From positions 1 to 64,000 of the forward strand of contig JADLHG010000003.1 in assembly GCA_020848905.1 (NCBI GenBank): a stretch of DNA of 64,000 nucleotides. Direction: 5' to 3'. Shown one piece after another: positions 16,876-25,221 of this stretch. This stretch comes from Deltaproteobacteria bacterium. GTDB taxonomy: Bacteria > Myxococcota_A > Polyangia > GCA-2747355 > JADLHG01. Position numbers and translations under genes: made by a program. The notes below the pieces were generated by a model. The model was not told where the DNA came from, made no database searches, and was given only the letters and a program-made list of their open reading frames with translations. How positions within the stretch are numbered: the stretch's first letter is position 1; each line of letters starts with the position of its first letter.

Positions 16876-18267
16876 CTACTCGGCTCCGGCGAGCTGTCCG
16901 GCCGAGCGCAGCACGAAGGGATAGGTCACGTCCACGAGCCCTCCGCCCTGCGGAGCCGGAAACTCCCAGCGCCGCACCGCCTGCGTCACGCACCCCTCCA
17001 CCGGTCGACTCTGGAGCTCGCTCTCCGCCACGTTCGCGAAGGCCACGCGCCCGTTGCCCTGAATCACGAAGCGCACCACCAGGCGGCCCCCGAGGCGCGG
17101 GTTGGCCTGGAGCTCCCTCTGGTAGCAGAAGCTGATCTCGTTCCGGTGCTGCTTCACGACGCGACGGATGATCTCCTTGCTCAGGCCGCCCTTGTGCACC
17201 ACCTCGCCGCCGCCGACGTGGATGCGCGCGGCCTTGGGCGGAGGAAGACTCGCCCTGTGCCCGGGGCCCCACTTGTCGCCCGAGCCCGGACCCTTGAGCG
17301 GCCCGATGCGCCCGAGGTCCCCCTTGCCCACTCCCACGAACCCGCACTTCGCCGGGTCGCCGCCCTCGCAGCCGCCGCCGCGCCCCGGTCCCGACAGGGA
17401 GAGCCCGCCCACGCCGTAGTCCTCGCCCACCTGATTGCCGACGAGCCCGCCGAGCGCCTGCTCCGCCTCGTCCCCGAGCGCGCGCTTCGTCGGATCGAGG
17501 AGCAGCGCGAGCGTGCGGCTCGAGCGCAGCGCGGCCAGCGCCCCCGTGTTCTGCACGTCCATCGCCCCCGCGGGCTGGAAGCGGTCGTCGCTCCCCTTCA
17601 CCGCGGCGCGCTTACCCGTGCGCGGTGCGTCCTTCTTGCCCATCCGTCCGGCCGGCCCGGGGGCCGCGCGTCCACCGCCACCCCCCTCGGTGGCCCTGAG
17701 CAGCCAGGCCGGGAGGCGATCCTTGTCCTCCTTGGCCAGCGTGAGGAGCGGGATGAAGCGCGGGTTCACGGCGAAGCTCCCGGTCGTCAGCGCCATACCG
17801 TCGGGCGGGATGGCCGCCACGAGCAGCAGCACCAGCGCGTGCAGCCCGAACGATACGAGCGTCCCGCGATGGGCCCGCAGGTCCCAGCCCACGGCCGGAC
17901 GCCGCACGCTCTCGGGGCGCTCGCCGTAGAAGAGCTGCAGGCGCACCGCACCGAGCTCGAGCTCGGCCCGCTCTCCGTCGGAAAGCGACGCGCGCTCGCC
18001 CCCCGACAAGACGCGCGCCGGGGCGCCGCTCTCGTCGCTCGCGTGTAGGACCAGCCTCCCTCCCGGCGGGACGGAGAGGAGGCACCCGCCCGCCTCGTGC
18101 TCCACCAGCGCCTGCGTCTGCGCGAGCAGCGCCTCCGGCAGCACGAGCGCGCAGCCCGCCTCGGGGCCGGCCTCGATCCCCTCCCCCGCCTCGAGCTGTC
18201 GATGCCAGAGGATCTGCTCCTCCCACCGCGCCACCACGTTGAGCACACGTCGGCCTTCGGAACGCAT
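16876..18267 (-). CDS. AgmX/PglI C-terminal domain (TonB-like) envelope protein
   Basis: A 463-residue protein. The N-terminal 115 residues form a beta-rich region. One membrane segment follows near residue 145 (FGLHALVLLLVAAIP), then a long Gly/Pro/Lys-rich linker (residues 190-360). The C-terminal domain is of the AgmX/PglI type: IIRRVVKQHRNEISFCYQRELQ, LVVRFVIQGNGRV, CVTQAVRRWEFPAP, VTYPF. That domain is related to TonB C-termini and frequent in Myxococcota, where some members are linked to gliding motility. The ATG at 18267 has GGGAGG eleven bases upstream. The gene stands alone. No TonB-box partner was identified, so its role is open. Confidence 0.8.
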   Translation of the reverse strand: MRSEGRRVLNVVARWEEQILWHRQLEAGEGIEAGPEAGCALVLPEALLAQTQALVEHEAGGCLLSVPPGGRLVLHASDESGAPARVLSGGERASLSDGERAELELGAVRLQLFYGERPESVRRPAVGWDLRAHRGTLVSFGLHALVLLLVAAIPPDGMALTTGSFAVNPRFIPLLTLAKEDKDRLPAWLLRATEGGGGGRAAPGPAGRMGKKDAPRTGKRAAVKGSDDRFQPAGAMDVQNTGALAALRSSRTLALLLDPTKRALGDEAEQALGGLVGNQVGEDYGVGGLSLSGPGRGGGCEGGDPAKCGFVGVGKGDLGRIGPLKGPGSGDKWGPGHRASLPPPKAARIHVGGGEVVHKGGLSKEIIRRVVKQHRNEISFCYQRELQANPRLGGRLVVRFVIQGNGRVAFANVAESELQSRPVEGCVTQAVRRWEFPAPQGGGLVDVTYPFVLRSAGQLAGAE

Positions 18268-18434
18268 GGTTCGCCCTGACCTCCCTTGGTCTGTGAGGAA
18301 CACGATTCGAACGGTCCGCGCGCAGGGCCTCTGGCCCGCTCCCCGTCGCTCGGGGAGCACCACGCGAATACCTGTGAGAAGGGACAACGGGGCGAGAGGC
18401 GGGTTCCGCGAAATCTTCGCGGGGAGGAAACGAC

Positions 18435-19256
18435 CTACTTCACGGCGGGCGGAGCGGTGAAGACGAGCTTGGTCAGGGTCAGGTTGTCGAGGTCGAGGGG
18501 CTTCGAGAACGTCGCCGCCTTGCTGTAGCCCTCCGCCGCGAGGTAGTCGTAGAACATCCGCTCGCTGCCGCTCATGGTCATCTTCGCGCCGCCGTCGCAG
18601 ATGAAGCGGTACTCCTGCCGGGTCTCCTCGCCGATGCTCATGGGGCGAACGGTGGTGTCGAGCGCGAGGCAGTAGCGCGAGCGGGGGTTCTTCACGAGGT
18701 CTTTGCGCTGGTAGAGCTGGTCCGCGCCGATGCCGAAGAAGGGGAAGGCCCCGACGTTCGTGTAACCCTTGTCGGCCATGATCTCGTCGAGCTGTTGCAC
18801 CTGCGTGCGCACGTTCTCGGCGTAGCCCTCGTCGCCGGCGAAGATGCTCGGGCGGACGGGCGTCGTCGTGAGCACCCTGCCCGCCCCGCAATCGACCTCC
18901 ATCCAGAGGTTGACGGCGTACGGGTCGTGGACGAAGCGCGCCACGCAGAAGTCGCTCGTCGGCGCGGGCGGCTCGTTCTTCTTGCAGAGCCCGAGCCAGG
19001 CGAGGGCCGGCAGGCACCACGGCCCGTCGGCCTTGGCCTCGGCCGCGATCGCGGCGCAGCTCTTGTCGACCACCCCTTGCGCGACGGTGGCGCGCGAAGC
19101 GTCGCAGGGCTCGGCGCTCGCGGCGGGCACCGTGGTGCCGCGGCAGGTCGAGACGTGCTCCGCCGCCTGCTGGCAGACCGAGGAGCTCGGGTCCCCAGGG
19201 CCCGCGTTACAGGCAGCGAGAAAAACGGAGAGCGCGAGAGCGGTGGTCGTTCTCAT
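18435..19256 (-). CDS. Cysteine-containing lipoprotein, unknown function
   Basis: A 273-residue lipoprotein with signal peptide and lipobox FLAAC (Cys16). The first half contains eight or more cysteines (VCQQAA, STCRG, EPCDA, KSCAA, WCLPA, GLCKK) typical of small disulfide-bonded helical domains. The second half is a mixed alpha/beta region (YTNVGAFPFFGIGADQLY, RYCLALDTTV, MFYDYLAAEGYSKAATF). I do not recognise the family. A ribosome-binding site (GAGGA) precedes the ATG, and a -24/-12 promoter match lies 34 bases upstream. The gene is divergent from the nitrilase-like gene, which also has such a promoter. Confidence 0.75.
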   Translation of the reverse strand: MRTTTALALSVFLAACNAGPGDPSSSVCQQAAEHVSTCRGTTVPAASAEPCDASRATVAQGVVDKSCAAIAAEAKADGPWCLPALAWLGLCKKNEPPAPTSDFCVARFVHDPYAVNLWMEVDCGAGRVLTTTPVRPSIFAGDEGYAENVRTQVQQLDEIMADKGYTNVGAFPFFGIGADQLYQRKDLVKNPRSRYCLALDTTVRPMSIGEETRQEYRFICDGGAKMTMSGSERMFYDYLAAEGYSKAATFSKPLDLDNLTLTKLVFTAPPAVK

Positions 19257-19289
19257 GGCATTCCTCGAGTTGGTGTCGCGCGCCGGTCT

Positions 19290-19305
19290 AGCAATTGGCA
19301 GGCCG
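19290..19305 (-). promoter_or_regulatory. Candidate sigma-54 promoter for the 18435-19256 lipoprotein gene
   Basis: Minus strand reads CGGCCTG-CCAA-TTGCT. It has GG and GC spaced by ten bases and a consensus TTGCT -12 element, but the -24 element keeps only GGC. The expected start of transcription is about 23 bases before the ATG, with the ribosome-binding site in between. Confidence 0.4.
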
Positions 19306-19509
19306 ACGGCGGCGCGCGTCCGGGTCCGCTGAAATGACAGCGATCGCGGCGCTCGGGCCCCCGGCGGCCGCGCGCGGCCCGATGCGGTCTCGGAGACGGC
19401 GTTTCGAATTCGGTGACCTCCGAAGGGGGTAGCCGGCCGCGCTCGCGGCCAGGTCCCGGCAAGCTATCGATATCCCGTCGACCGCTCCCTGAGGGAGCCA
19501 GCCGGCGCC

Positions 19510-19525
19510 TGGCAGAGTCCTTGCT
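19510..19525 (+). promoter_or_regulatory. Candidate sigma-54 promoter for the nitrilase-like gene
   Basis: Plus strand reads TGGCAGA-GTCC-TTGCT, close to the TGGCACG-N4-TTGCW consensus with canonical spacing. It predicts transcription from about 19536, only 12 bases before the ATG. A perfect GGCCGCG-ct-CGCGGCC palindrome at 19435-19450 lies about 90 bases upstream of the start site and could be an activator site. Confidence 0.45.
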
Positions 19526-19547
19526 CATCGAGCGCCCACAAACACCC

Positions 19548-20537
19548 ATGACCGCTCGAAGCTCCATCGGAGTGCTGGTGCTCGTCGCGTGCGCCGCTGC
19601 CCCACCTGCTACGGGGCAGCCTGGCGCCGCGAGGAACGGCCGCACGGCCGAGACAAGGCTCCGTCGGGCCCAGACAAACGTGGCGCCCTGGAAGATCGGC
19701 ATGCTCTGCGCCCGCACCGGCATCGGTCACGTCGTCCGCGACCCCTTGGCCGCCGTCGAACGCGCCGTGCGGGAGCACCCGGAGCTCTCGATGCTCGTGG
19801 GCCCCGAGTGGTTCTTTCTGCCCGAGCGGGGCTTGGCGAGCGGCGAGGACTTCCGGAACCTCCGGGAGCGCCTCCGACAGCTCAGTCGCGGGAGCTCGAC
19901 GCTCCTCGCTCCCGGCTCCATCGCCTGGCGAGGTCCTCACGGCCGATGCGAGAACACGGCGCTCGTGGTCTCGGACGGCGAGGTGCTCAAGACCTACTCC
20001 AAGCGGGGGAGCGGCGGAGACGCGCGCGTCGCGGCGCTCGGCGGAACGACCTTCGAGCCGGGGCGCTCGGACGGGGTCTTCTCGTGGACCAAGGACGGTC
20101 GATCGTACCGCGTCGGCATCGAGCTCTGCATCGACCACGGAGCTCGACGCCTCTTCGACGAGACGCTCGGGGAGAGGGGCTCGCACGTGCCCGTGGACAT
20201 CCAGCTCCTTTCCGCGTGCGACTACGGCCGCATCGACGGAGGCCTGGCGATCGGCCCGGGGGGCCTCTTCGTCTTCAACGACGGGCACCAGGGCCAGAAG
20301 CCGCTACCGGTGGACGTGCGTCGCTTCGCCGCGGAGAAGAGGGTGGGCGGGGGTTCCTTCACGGGCCCCGACCGCTACTGGGGCTGGAAGAGCGGGCAGA
20401 TCGCCTGGAAGACCGGACGGGCGAGCGCACCCCAGCCGCTCACCGACGACGTGAGCCTGATGATCTTCTCCATCGCACCGCCAGCTATTCGAGCGTCGTT
20501 CGGCGCGCGCCCCGGCGGGGGTGAGACAGTCCCCTGA
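19548..20537 (+). CDS. Exported carbon-nitrogen hydrolase (nitrilase superfamily)
   Basis: A 329-residue protein with a signal-like N-terminus (SIGVLVLVACAAAPPATG) and a nitrilase-fold body. The catalytic triad is recognisable: Glu87 (VGPEWFFLPE), Lys152 (VLKTYSKRG) and Cys194 (GIELCIDHG). The FFNDGH-type segment VFVFND near residue 245 also fits. Most nitrilase-superfamily enzymes are cytoplasmic amidases, so an exported one is uncommon. Whether Cys12 or a later residue is lipidated is unclear. The ATG at 19548 begins the signal peptide. An in-frame extension upstream would cover the promoter. Substrate unknown. Confidence 0.75.
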   Translation: MTARSSIGVLVLVACAAAPPATGQPGAARNGRTAETRLRRAQTNVAPWKIGMLCARTGIGHVVRDPLAAVERAVREHPELSMLVGPEWFFLPERGLASGEDFRNLRERLRQLSRGSSTLLAPGSIAWRGPHGRCENTALVVSDGEVLKTYSKRGSGGDARVAALGGTTFEPGRSDGVFSWTKDGRSYRVGIELCIDHGARRLFDETLGERGSHVPVDIQLLSACDYGRIDGGLAIGPGGLFVFNDGHQGQKPLPVDVRRFAAEKRVGGGSFTGPDRYWGWKSGQIAWKTGRASAPQPLTDDVSLMIFSIAPPAIRASFGARPGGGETVP

Positions 20538-20613
20538 CGCCTTCGCGCGCGTGGCCGCGCGCCAGACGGACCACCGCTCCCTAGATCTTCGGCATGGCGC
20601 CCGAGGCTGAGCT

Positions 20614-22062
20614 ATGCTGAATTGCGTACGGATGCACCGCTACCTGATCGTCTCCGACCTGCACCTCGCCGACACCGAAGAACACGCCGACGGCTGGAAG
20701 GACTACAAGCACCCGCGGCACCTGTTCGACGACCGAATGGCCGAGCTGCTCGGGCGCTTCGCCGCGCGCGCGCAACCGGGCGACGAGCTCACCTTCGTGC
20801 TCAACGGGGACATCGTAGACTTCGATCTCGTCTGCGCCGTGCCCGAGGCGCCCCCCTGGCCCGTCTCGCCGGGGGAGCGCATGTACGGCCTGAATCCCAC
20901 CGAGGCCAAGTCGGTCTGGAAGCTGGAGCGCGTGCTCGCGCACCACCCGATCCTGGTCGAGGCGCTCGCGCGGTACGTCGGCGCGGGGCATCGCGTGGTC
21001 TACGTGGCGGGAAACCACGACCCCGAGATGTTCTTCCCCGGCGTGCAGGCCGCGTGGCGCGGGGCGATCCTCGCGCGGGCCGCCGAGCTCGGCCTCGCGG
21101 TGCGCGACGACCAGCTTGTCGTCGAGCCGTGGTTCTTCTACGTGCCGGGCGAGATCTACGCCGAGCACGGACACCAGTACGACGTCTACACCTCGCTGCG
21201 TTCGGTGCTCGACCCGACGGTCCCCGGCCCCGAGGGCCCCGAGATCGCCCTGCCGATGGGGAACCTCTCCAACCGGCGCATGATGAGCCGCATGGGGTTC
21301 TTCAACCCGCACGCCTCGGATTACATCCTGAACGTCTTCCGTTACGTCGCGCACTGGTTCCGGCACTACGCCTTCAGCCGACGCAGCCTCGTCCTGCCGT
21401 GGTTCTTCGGCAGCCTCTCCACCGTCGCCGCGCTCCTCACCACGAAGGGGCGGCAGCAGCGGCACCGACTGGACTATCGCGCGCTGCTCGCCGCGCAGGC
21501 CGAACGCGGGCACATGCCGCTCCCCGAGGTGAAGGTGATCAATCGGCTCCGCCGCCTGCCCATCGCCGGCCGCCTCTACCGCGTGATCCGCGAGTTCTGG
21601 CTCGACCGGCTGGCCATCGCCGTGCTGATGACCGGCGGCACCATCGCCCTCGCGCTCGTGCCGATTCCCCTCTGGATCAAGCTCATGGTGCCGCTCTCCA
21701 GCTTTCCCCTGGTCTACTTCGTCTACGAATGGTTCGCGCACGGCGAGAACATCTTCAACGTGGAGCAGGAGTGTCACAAGGCGGCGCTCGAGCTCGGCCG
21801 CCTGCTGATGACGCGCGTCGTGACCTTCGGCCACACGCACGTGCCGGGGGTCAAGCCGCTCTTGCCGGGGGTCTCCTACGTGAACACCGGCACCTGGGCG
21901 GCCGTGCCCGATCAGGCCGACCGGAAGGCCCTGCGCCTCGGCCTGCGCAACACCCTGCTCCTCGAGGTGGACGGCGAGAACGAGCGCCTGGACCTCGAGA
22001 GCTGGGTCGAGCCCCAGGCCGCCCCCACCGGGGCGAGCCGCGGGGGCCGGCGCTCGCTCTGA
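20614..22062 (+). CDS. Membrane-associated metallophosphoesterase
   Basis: About 482 residues. The metal-binding motifs of calcineurin-like phosphoesterases are in order: DLHL near residue 15, NGDIVD near 70, GNHDPE near 136, AEHGHQYD near 185 and GHTHVPG near 408. Between the fourth and last motif lies an insertion of about 170 residues. It includes two hydrophobic segments (LAIAVLMTGGTIALALVPIPL and LMVPLSSFPLVYFVYEWF, each shortened here) that would anchor it in the membrane. This resembles UDP-diacylglucosamine-hydrolase-like phosphoesterases only in the core. Two starts, ATG 20614 and ATG 20632, are both plausible. Confidence 0.82.
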   Translation: MLNCVRMHRYLIVSDLHLADTEEHADGWKDYKHPRHLFDDRMAELLGRFAARAQPGDELTFVLNGDIVDFDLVCAVPEAPPWPVSPGERMYGLNPTEAKSVWKLERVLAHHPILVEALARYVGAGHRVVYVAGNHDPEMFFPGVQAAWRGAILARAAELGLAVRDDQLVVEPWFFYVPGEIYAEHGHQYDVYTSLRSVLDPTVPGPEGPEIALPMGNLSNRRMMSRMGFFNPHASDYILNVFRYVAHWFRHYAFSRRSLVLPWFFGSLSTVAALLTTKGRQQRHRLDYRALLAAQAERGHMPLPEVKVINRLRRLPIAGRLYRVIREFWLDRLAIAVLMTGGTIALALVPIPLWIKLMVPLSSFPLVYFVYEWFAHGENIFNVEQECHKAALELGRLLMTRVVTFGHTHVPGVKPLLPGVSYVNTGTWAAVPDQADRKALRLGLRNTLLLEVDGENERLDLESWVEPQAAPTGASRGGRRSL

Positions 22063-22075
22063 GCTGGGGTGCGTT

Positions 22076-22095
22076 GTCCCCAGCCCCTCGGGGAC
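22076..22095. terminator. Possible hairpin terminator after the metallophosphoesterase gene
   Basis: GTCCCC and GGGGAC (22076-22081 and 22090-22095) form a six-base-pair stem with an eight-base loop, 13 bases after the stop codon. There is no T tract, so this is a weak candidate. Confidence 0.3.
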
Positions 22096-22220
22096 CACGG
22101 GGACCGGCAGGGGGCACGGTGGGGGACCGAGCGTGCTCCGACACATGCAGTTGCTCGAGATCCTGAACGTCCCCCGCGTGGCGGCGGCGGCATCCTTCGT
22201 GCACTCGCCCCGCGCTGGAC

Positions 22221-23660
22221 ATGCTCCATCTCCGCCCGAGAGCACGACGAGGGACCGCTTTCGCCAGGCTGGCCTCGAGCGCGAGCGTGGCGCTGCTCGC
22301 CCTCGGTGGCGCGTGCTCGGCGCCCTCCCCCGGTGAGCTCGAGCGAACCACGCCGGAGGGCCATCCGCTGCTCTCCCCCGAGGTCTTCGGCGACGGGAAT
22401 CCGGCGGGGGAGCCTCCGTCCGCGGAGCAGCGCGGGATGAGCGCGAACACCCTGCCGGCCCAGGTCGACCACTCGGCGGGCCTGCCCCGCGTGCGCCACC
22501 AGGGCGACCGAGGCACGTGCATGGCCTTCGCCGCCACGGCGATGATCGAGGCCTACTACGGGTTGAAGACCCACCTCTCCGTCGAACAGACGGCGCAGCG
22601 CCTGGGCAACATCATGGGCTTCGACTTCCAGGTGACGAGCCGCCTCACCGGATACCGCGTGGCCGAGGAGCGCTCCTGGCCCTACGGCGGCTCTCCCGCC
22701 GCGAACCTGAGCGCCGAGTCGCGCTGGGGGATCGACGAGATGCGCGCGACCGGCAACGACCCGGAGGCGCTCAAACGCGCCCTCGCGGAAAACCCGAAGA
22801 CCACCGTCTGGGCCGGGCTGGTCTGGGACTCGGAGGTCATCAAGGGCCCGGTGCTCGACCGGCCGAACCGCAGCGACCTCGAGATCTCGGTGGCCGTCGC
22901 GAGCTGCCTGCTCCGCTCGAACTGCGGCGGCCACGCGGTCCTGCTCGTGGGCTACGAGCGACGGAACGACCCATCGGGGCGCCCCGAGACCTACTTCAAG
23001 TTTCGCAACAGCTGGGGCGAAGGGTGGGGCTACGGCGGCTACGGGTACGCCTCCGGGGCCTTCCTGCGCGCCTACGCCAAGGCCGCCAATATGATCGTCC
23101 GCGCGCCCACGGTGAGCGCGGCTCCGTCGAATCCGACGCCGCTCCCACCGTCGCCCCCGACGAACCCGCCGACCGGGGCGACCCCGCGCCTCGAGATCCT
23201 CGCGCCGCGCTCGGGCGCCGTGCTCCCCGCCGGCCCGGTCACCGTGAAGCTCAACGCCTCGGACGGCAAGGGCCACGCGGTCAAGGTGCGCTTGCTCGTA
23301 GACGGCCACGTCGTGACCGACGAGGTGGGGCCCCCCTACGGGCTCGTGGCGCCCGCACTCTCGGCGGGCCGTCACGAACTCAAGGTCGTGGCACGCGACG
23401 CGGCCGGGACCGAGGCCGAGGCCATGGTGACGGTCACGATCGAGGCGGGAGGCGTGGCGCCAGCCCCGGTACCGCCCGAGGAGCAGGTGCTCGCGCCGGA
23501 CTCCGACGAGAGCGCTTCAGGCTGCTCCGTCCCGGTGGGAGAGTCCCCTGCGCCGGCTGGCCTCTCGTGGCTCTCGCTCCTGCTCCTCGTAGCCGCGCGA
23601 CGGACGCGCGCAGCCGCTCCGGGGCGCGAACGCGGAGCCCGCAGCCGCCTGGCCCGCTGA
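22221..23660 (+). CDS. Papain-like (C1A) protease with Ig-like domain and MYXO-CTERM-like tail
   Basis: A 479-residue exported protein. After a signal/lipobox-like region (VALLALGGAC) comes a C1A papain domain with Gln94 and Cys100 in QGDRGTCMAFA, His238 in GGHAVLLVGY and Asn263 in FRNSWGEGWG. A Pro/Thr linker (residues 300-325) leads to an immunoglobulin-like domain (ILAPRSGAVLPAGPVTVKL ... HELKVVARDAAG). The end has a Cys (SGCS), a hydrophobic stretch LSWLSLLLLVAA and an Arg-rich tail, as in the MYXO-CTERM surface-sorting signal. The protease is therefore probably anchored at or released from the cell surface. Lipobox and sorting tail together would be unusual; one of them may be fortuitous. 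Confidence 0.82.
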   Translation: MLHLRPRARRGTAFARLASSASVALLALGGACSAPSPGELERTTPEGHPLLSPEVFGDGNPAGEPPSAEQRGMSANTLPAQVDHSAGLPRVRHQGDRGTCMAFAATAMIEAYYGLKTHLSVEQTAQRLGNIMGFDFQVTSRLTGYRVAEERSWPYGGSPAANLSAESRWGIDEMRATGNDPEALKRALAENPKTTVWAGLVWDSEVIKGPVLDRPNRSDLEISVAVASCLLRSNCGGHAVLLVGYERRNDPSGRPETYFKFRNSWGEGWGYGGYGYASGAFLRAYAKAANMIVRAPTVSAAPSNPTPLPPSPPTNPPTGATPRLEILAPRSGAVLPAGPVTVKLNASDGKGHAVKVRLLVDGHVVTDEVGPPYGLVAPALSAGRHELKVVARDAAGTEAEAMVTVTIEAGGVAPAPVPPEEQVLAPDSDESASGCSVPVGESPAPAGLSWLSLLLLVAARRTRAAAPGRERGARSRLAR

Positions 23661-23723
23661 CGCCCCGAGCCGCCTGGCGCGGCGGCCATCCAGAAATAGC
23701 CCCGTGATATCGGCCATCGGGGC

Positions 23724-23739
23724 TGGCACGGCTCCTGCT
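23724..23739 (+). promoter_or_regulatory. Sigma-54 promoter for the 23793-24575 gene
   Basis: Plus strand reads TGGCACG-GCTC-CTGCT, matching the TGGCACG-N4-YTGCW consensus with exact GG-N10-GC spacing. It predicts transcription from about 23750, leaving a leader of roughly 43 bases. No clear paired activator palindrome was found upstream. Confidence 0.55.
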
Positions 23740-23792
23740 CGTGGCGACCGACGCGTGGCCTGCGCTGCGTAGGCCCGACCAGGACGGACCCC

Positions 23793-24575
23793 ATGAGCCG
23801 AACCTCGCGCTGCACCACCGTCGGCCTACTCCTCGCTTCCCTCTCGCTCGTCACCGCCTCCCGCGAGGCGCGGGCGGAGAGGAAGGGCGCCATCACCACC
23901 AACCCGGACGGCTCCCTGAACCGGAGCAAGGTCCTGCCGGATGGGCGCGTGCTCCTCTACCGACAGCTGCGAGAGCACGGCAAGTTCGCCGCGCAGCGGG
24001 TGGGCGAAGAGCTGCTCGACCCGCTCGCCCAGCCCGTCGTCGATCGGCACGAGGAGCTCTATCCGCTGTCCCACTACAAGGTCTTCCGGCTCTCGGCGAA
24101 GGAGATGCACCAGCGCTTCACGTCGATGGCGGCGCATCCCGAGCACGCCGTCTTCGACGTCGTCCGCATCGGGGGCGGCGGAGGGGCCTGGGACGACTTC
24201 CGTCGAGCCAAGGCGGCGCTCGGCCGCAAACCGCACTTCCTCGTGATGGAGGAGAGCTGGCAGCGCGCCTTCAACGACCACGGCTATCGGGCGGGCCGCT
24301 ACTTCGGCTGGGACCTCGGCTGGGGGGCGAAGGTCGTCCGCGCGGGCGGAATGCAGAGCGCCGGGCGCGCCCTGGTCAGCGTCGAGCTGGCACGGCCGCA
24401 GGACCACTGGCCGGGCCAGGCGAAGTACCGCCTGGTCACGAACCGCGGCGAGGTGCTCTACACCAATCAGCTCCTGGTCGAGACCTGGGACCAATCGATG
24501 AAGGCCTCCTCGTCGGCCCAGGTCGCGGCGCGGGCGCTGGCTCTCGAGAAGGAGCGCGCCAGCACGTCGCCCTAG
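23793..24575 (+). CDS. Exported protein of unknown function
   Basis: A 260-residue protein with a signal peptide ending at EARA|ERKG. The mature part has mixed helices and strands (AAQRVGEELLDPLAQPVVDRH, HFLVMEESWQRAFNDHGYRAG, YFGWDLGWGAKVVRAGGMQS) and no cysteines. No family or catalytic motif is recognised. The gene follows a good -24/-12 promoter and precedes two other small exported-protein genes on the same strand, each with its own spacing, so they do not look like a tight operon. Confidence 0.7.
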   Translation: MSRTSRCTTVGLLLASLSLVTASREARAERKGAITTNPDGSLNRSKVLPDGRVLLYRQLREHGKFAAQRVGEELLDPLAQPVVDRHEELYPLSHYKVFRLSAKEMHQRFTSMAAHPEHAVFDVVRIGGGGGAWDDFRRAKAALGRKPHFLVMEESWQRAFNDHGYRAGRYFGWDLGWGAKVVRAGGMQSAGRALVSVELARPQDHWPGQAKYRLVTNRGEVLYTNQLLVETWDQSMKASSSAQVAARALALEKERASTSP

Positions 24576-24711
24576 TCCTTGCGAACCGACCGAACGCCCC
24601 GGCCATCCTCCCGGCCACCGACGGGGCCTGGAGTCCCCGCCGCCCCGGGCCCCACGACCGACCCATCTCGTGATCTCTCGCCCTTGCGTCCCCGCACGGC
24701 GCGAGCAGCGA

Positions 24712-24727
24712 TGGCACGGTCGATGCT
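24712..24727 (+). promoter_or_regulatory. Sigma-54 promoter for the 24762-25190 gene
   Basis: Plus strand reads TGGCACG-GTCG-ATGCT, differing from the consensus only in the first base of the -12 element. It predicts transcription from about 24738, with the GGGAG ribosome-binding site and the ATG at 24762 following at normal distances. Confidence 0.55.
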
Positions 24728-24761
24728 TGGTTGGCCCGCCAGAACTTACCGGGAGACTCCT

Positions 24762-25190
24762 ATGCGCACCGCCCTTAGCGGACTCGGCACCCTTGTGGCC
24801 CTGAACCTGGCCGTCCTCACCCTCGCTCCGGGGGTCGCCTCGGCACGCGAGCTCACGGCGCGCCAGGCCGCAATGCTGGTGAAGCAGCGCCTGCGCGACG
24901 AATACAAGCTCGCGGACGGCGTGAAGATCATCGTGCGAACGAAAGCGCGCGCGACACCCGAGAGCGGCAACGCCCGCTCCTACCAGGCGCTGCTCGTCTC
25001 GCGGGGCGTGCAGACCGACGGACCCTGGCCCGCCGGAAAGCCGGACCGGAACCGGCCCTTCATGACGGTCGTGGGCACGGTGCAGCTCGAAGCGGTGGGC
25101 CAGCGCGCGCGGCGCCTGCCGCGGGGAGAGGCGCTGCAGCGGCTCGCCGCCCAGCTCGTCGCGATCGACACCGGCTCCGGAAAGCGCTAA
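24762..25190 (+). CDS. Small exported protein of unknown function
   Basis: A 142-residue protein with a signal peptide (VALNLAVLTLAPGVASA|RE). The mature part is basic and shows an alternating pattern (KQRLRDEYKLADGVKIIVRTKA ... PFMTVVGTVQLEAVG) suggesting an alpha/beta domain. The ATG at 24762 was chosen over a longer frame because it has GGGAG upstream, starts the signal peptide and lies downstream of the -24/-12 promoter. No family recognised. Confidence 0.7.
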   Translation: MRTALSGLGTLVALNLAVLTLAPGVASARELTARQAAMLVKQRLRDEYKLADGVKIIVRTKARATPESGNARSYQALLVSRGVQTDGPWPAGKPDRNRPFMTVVGTVQLEAVGQRARRLPRGEALQRLAAQLVAIDTGSGKR

Positions 25191-25221
25191 CCCGCCCGCG
25201 CGCTCGCGCGGCCGATGCGGG

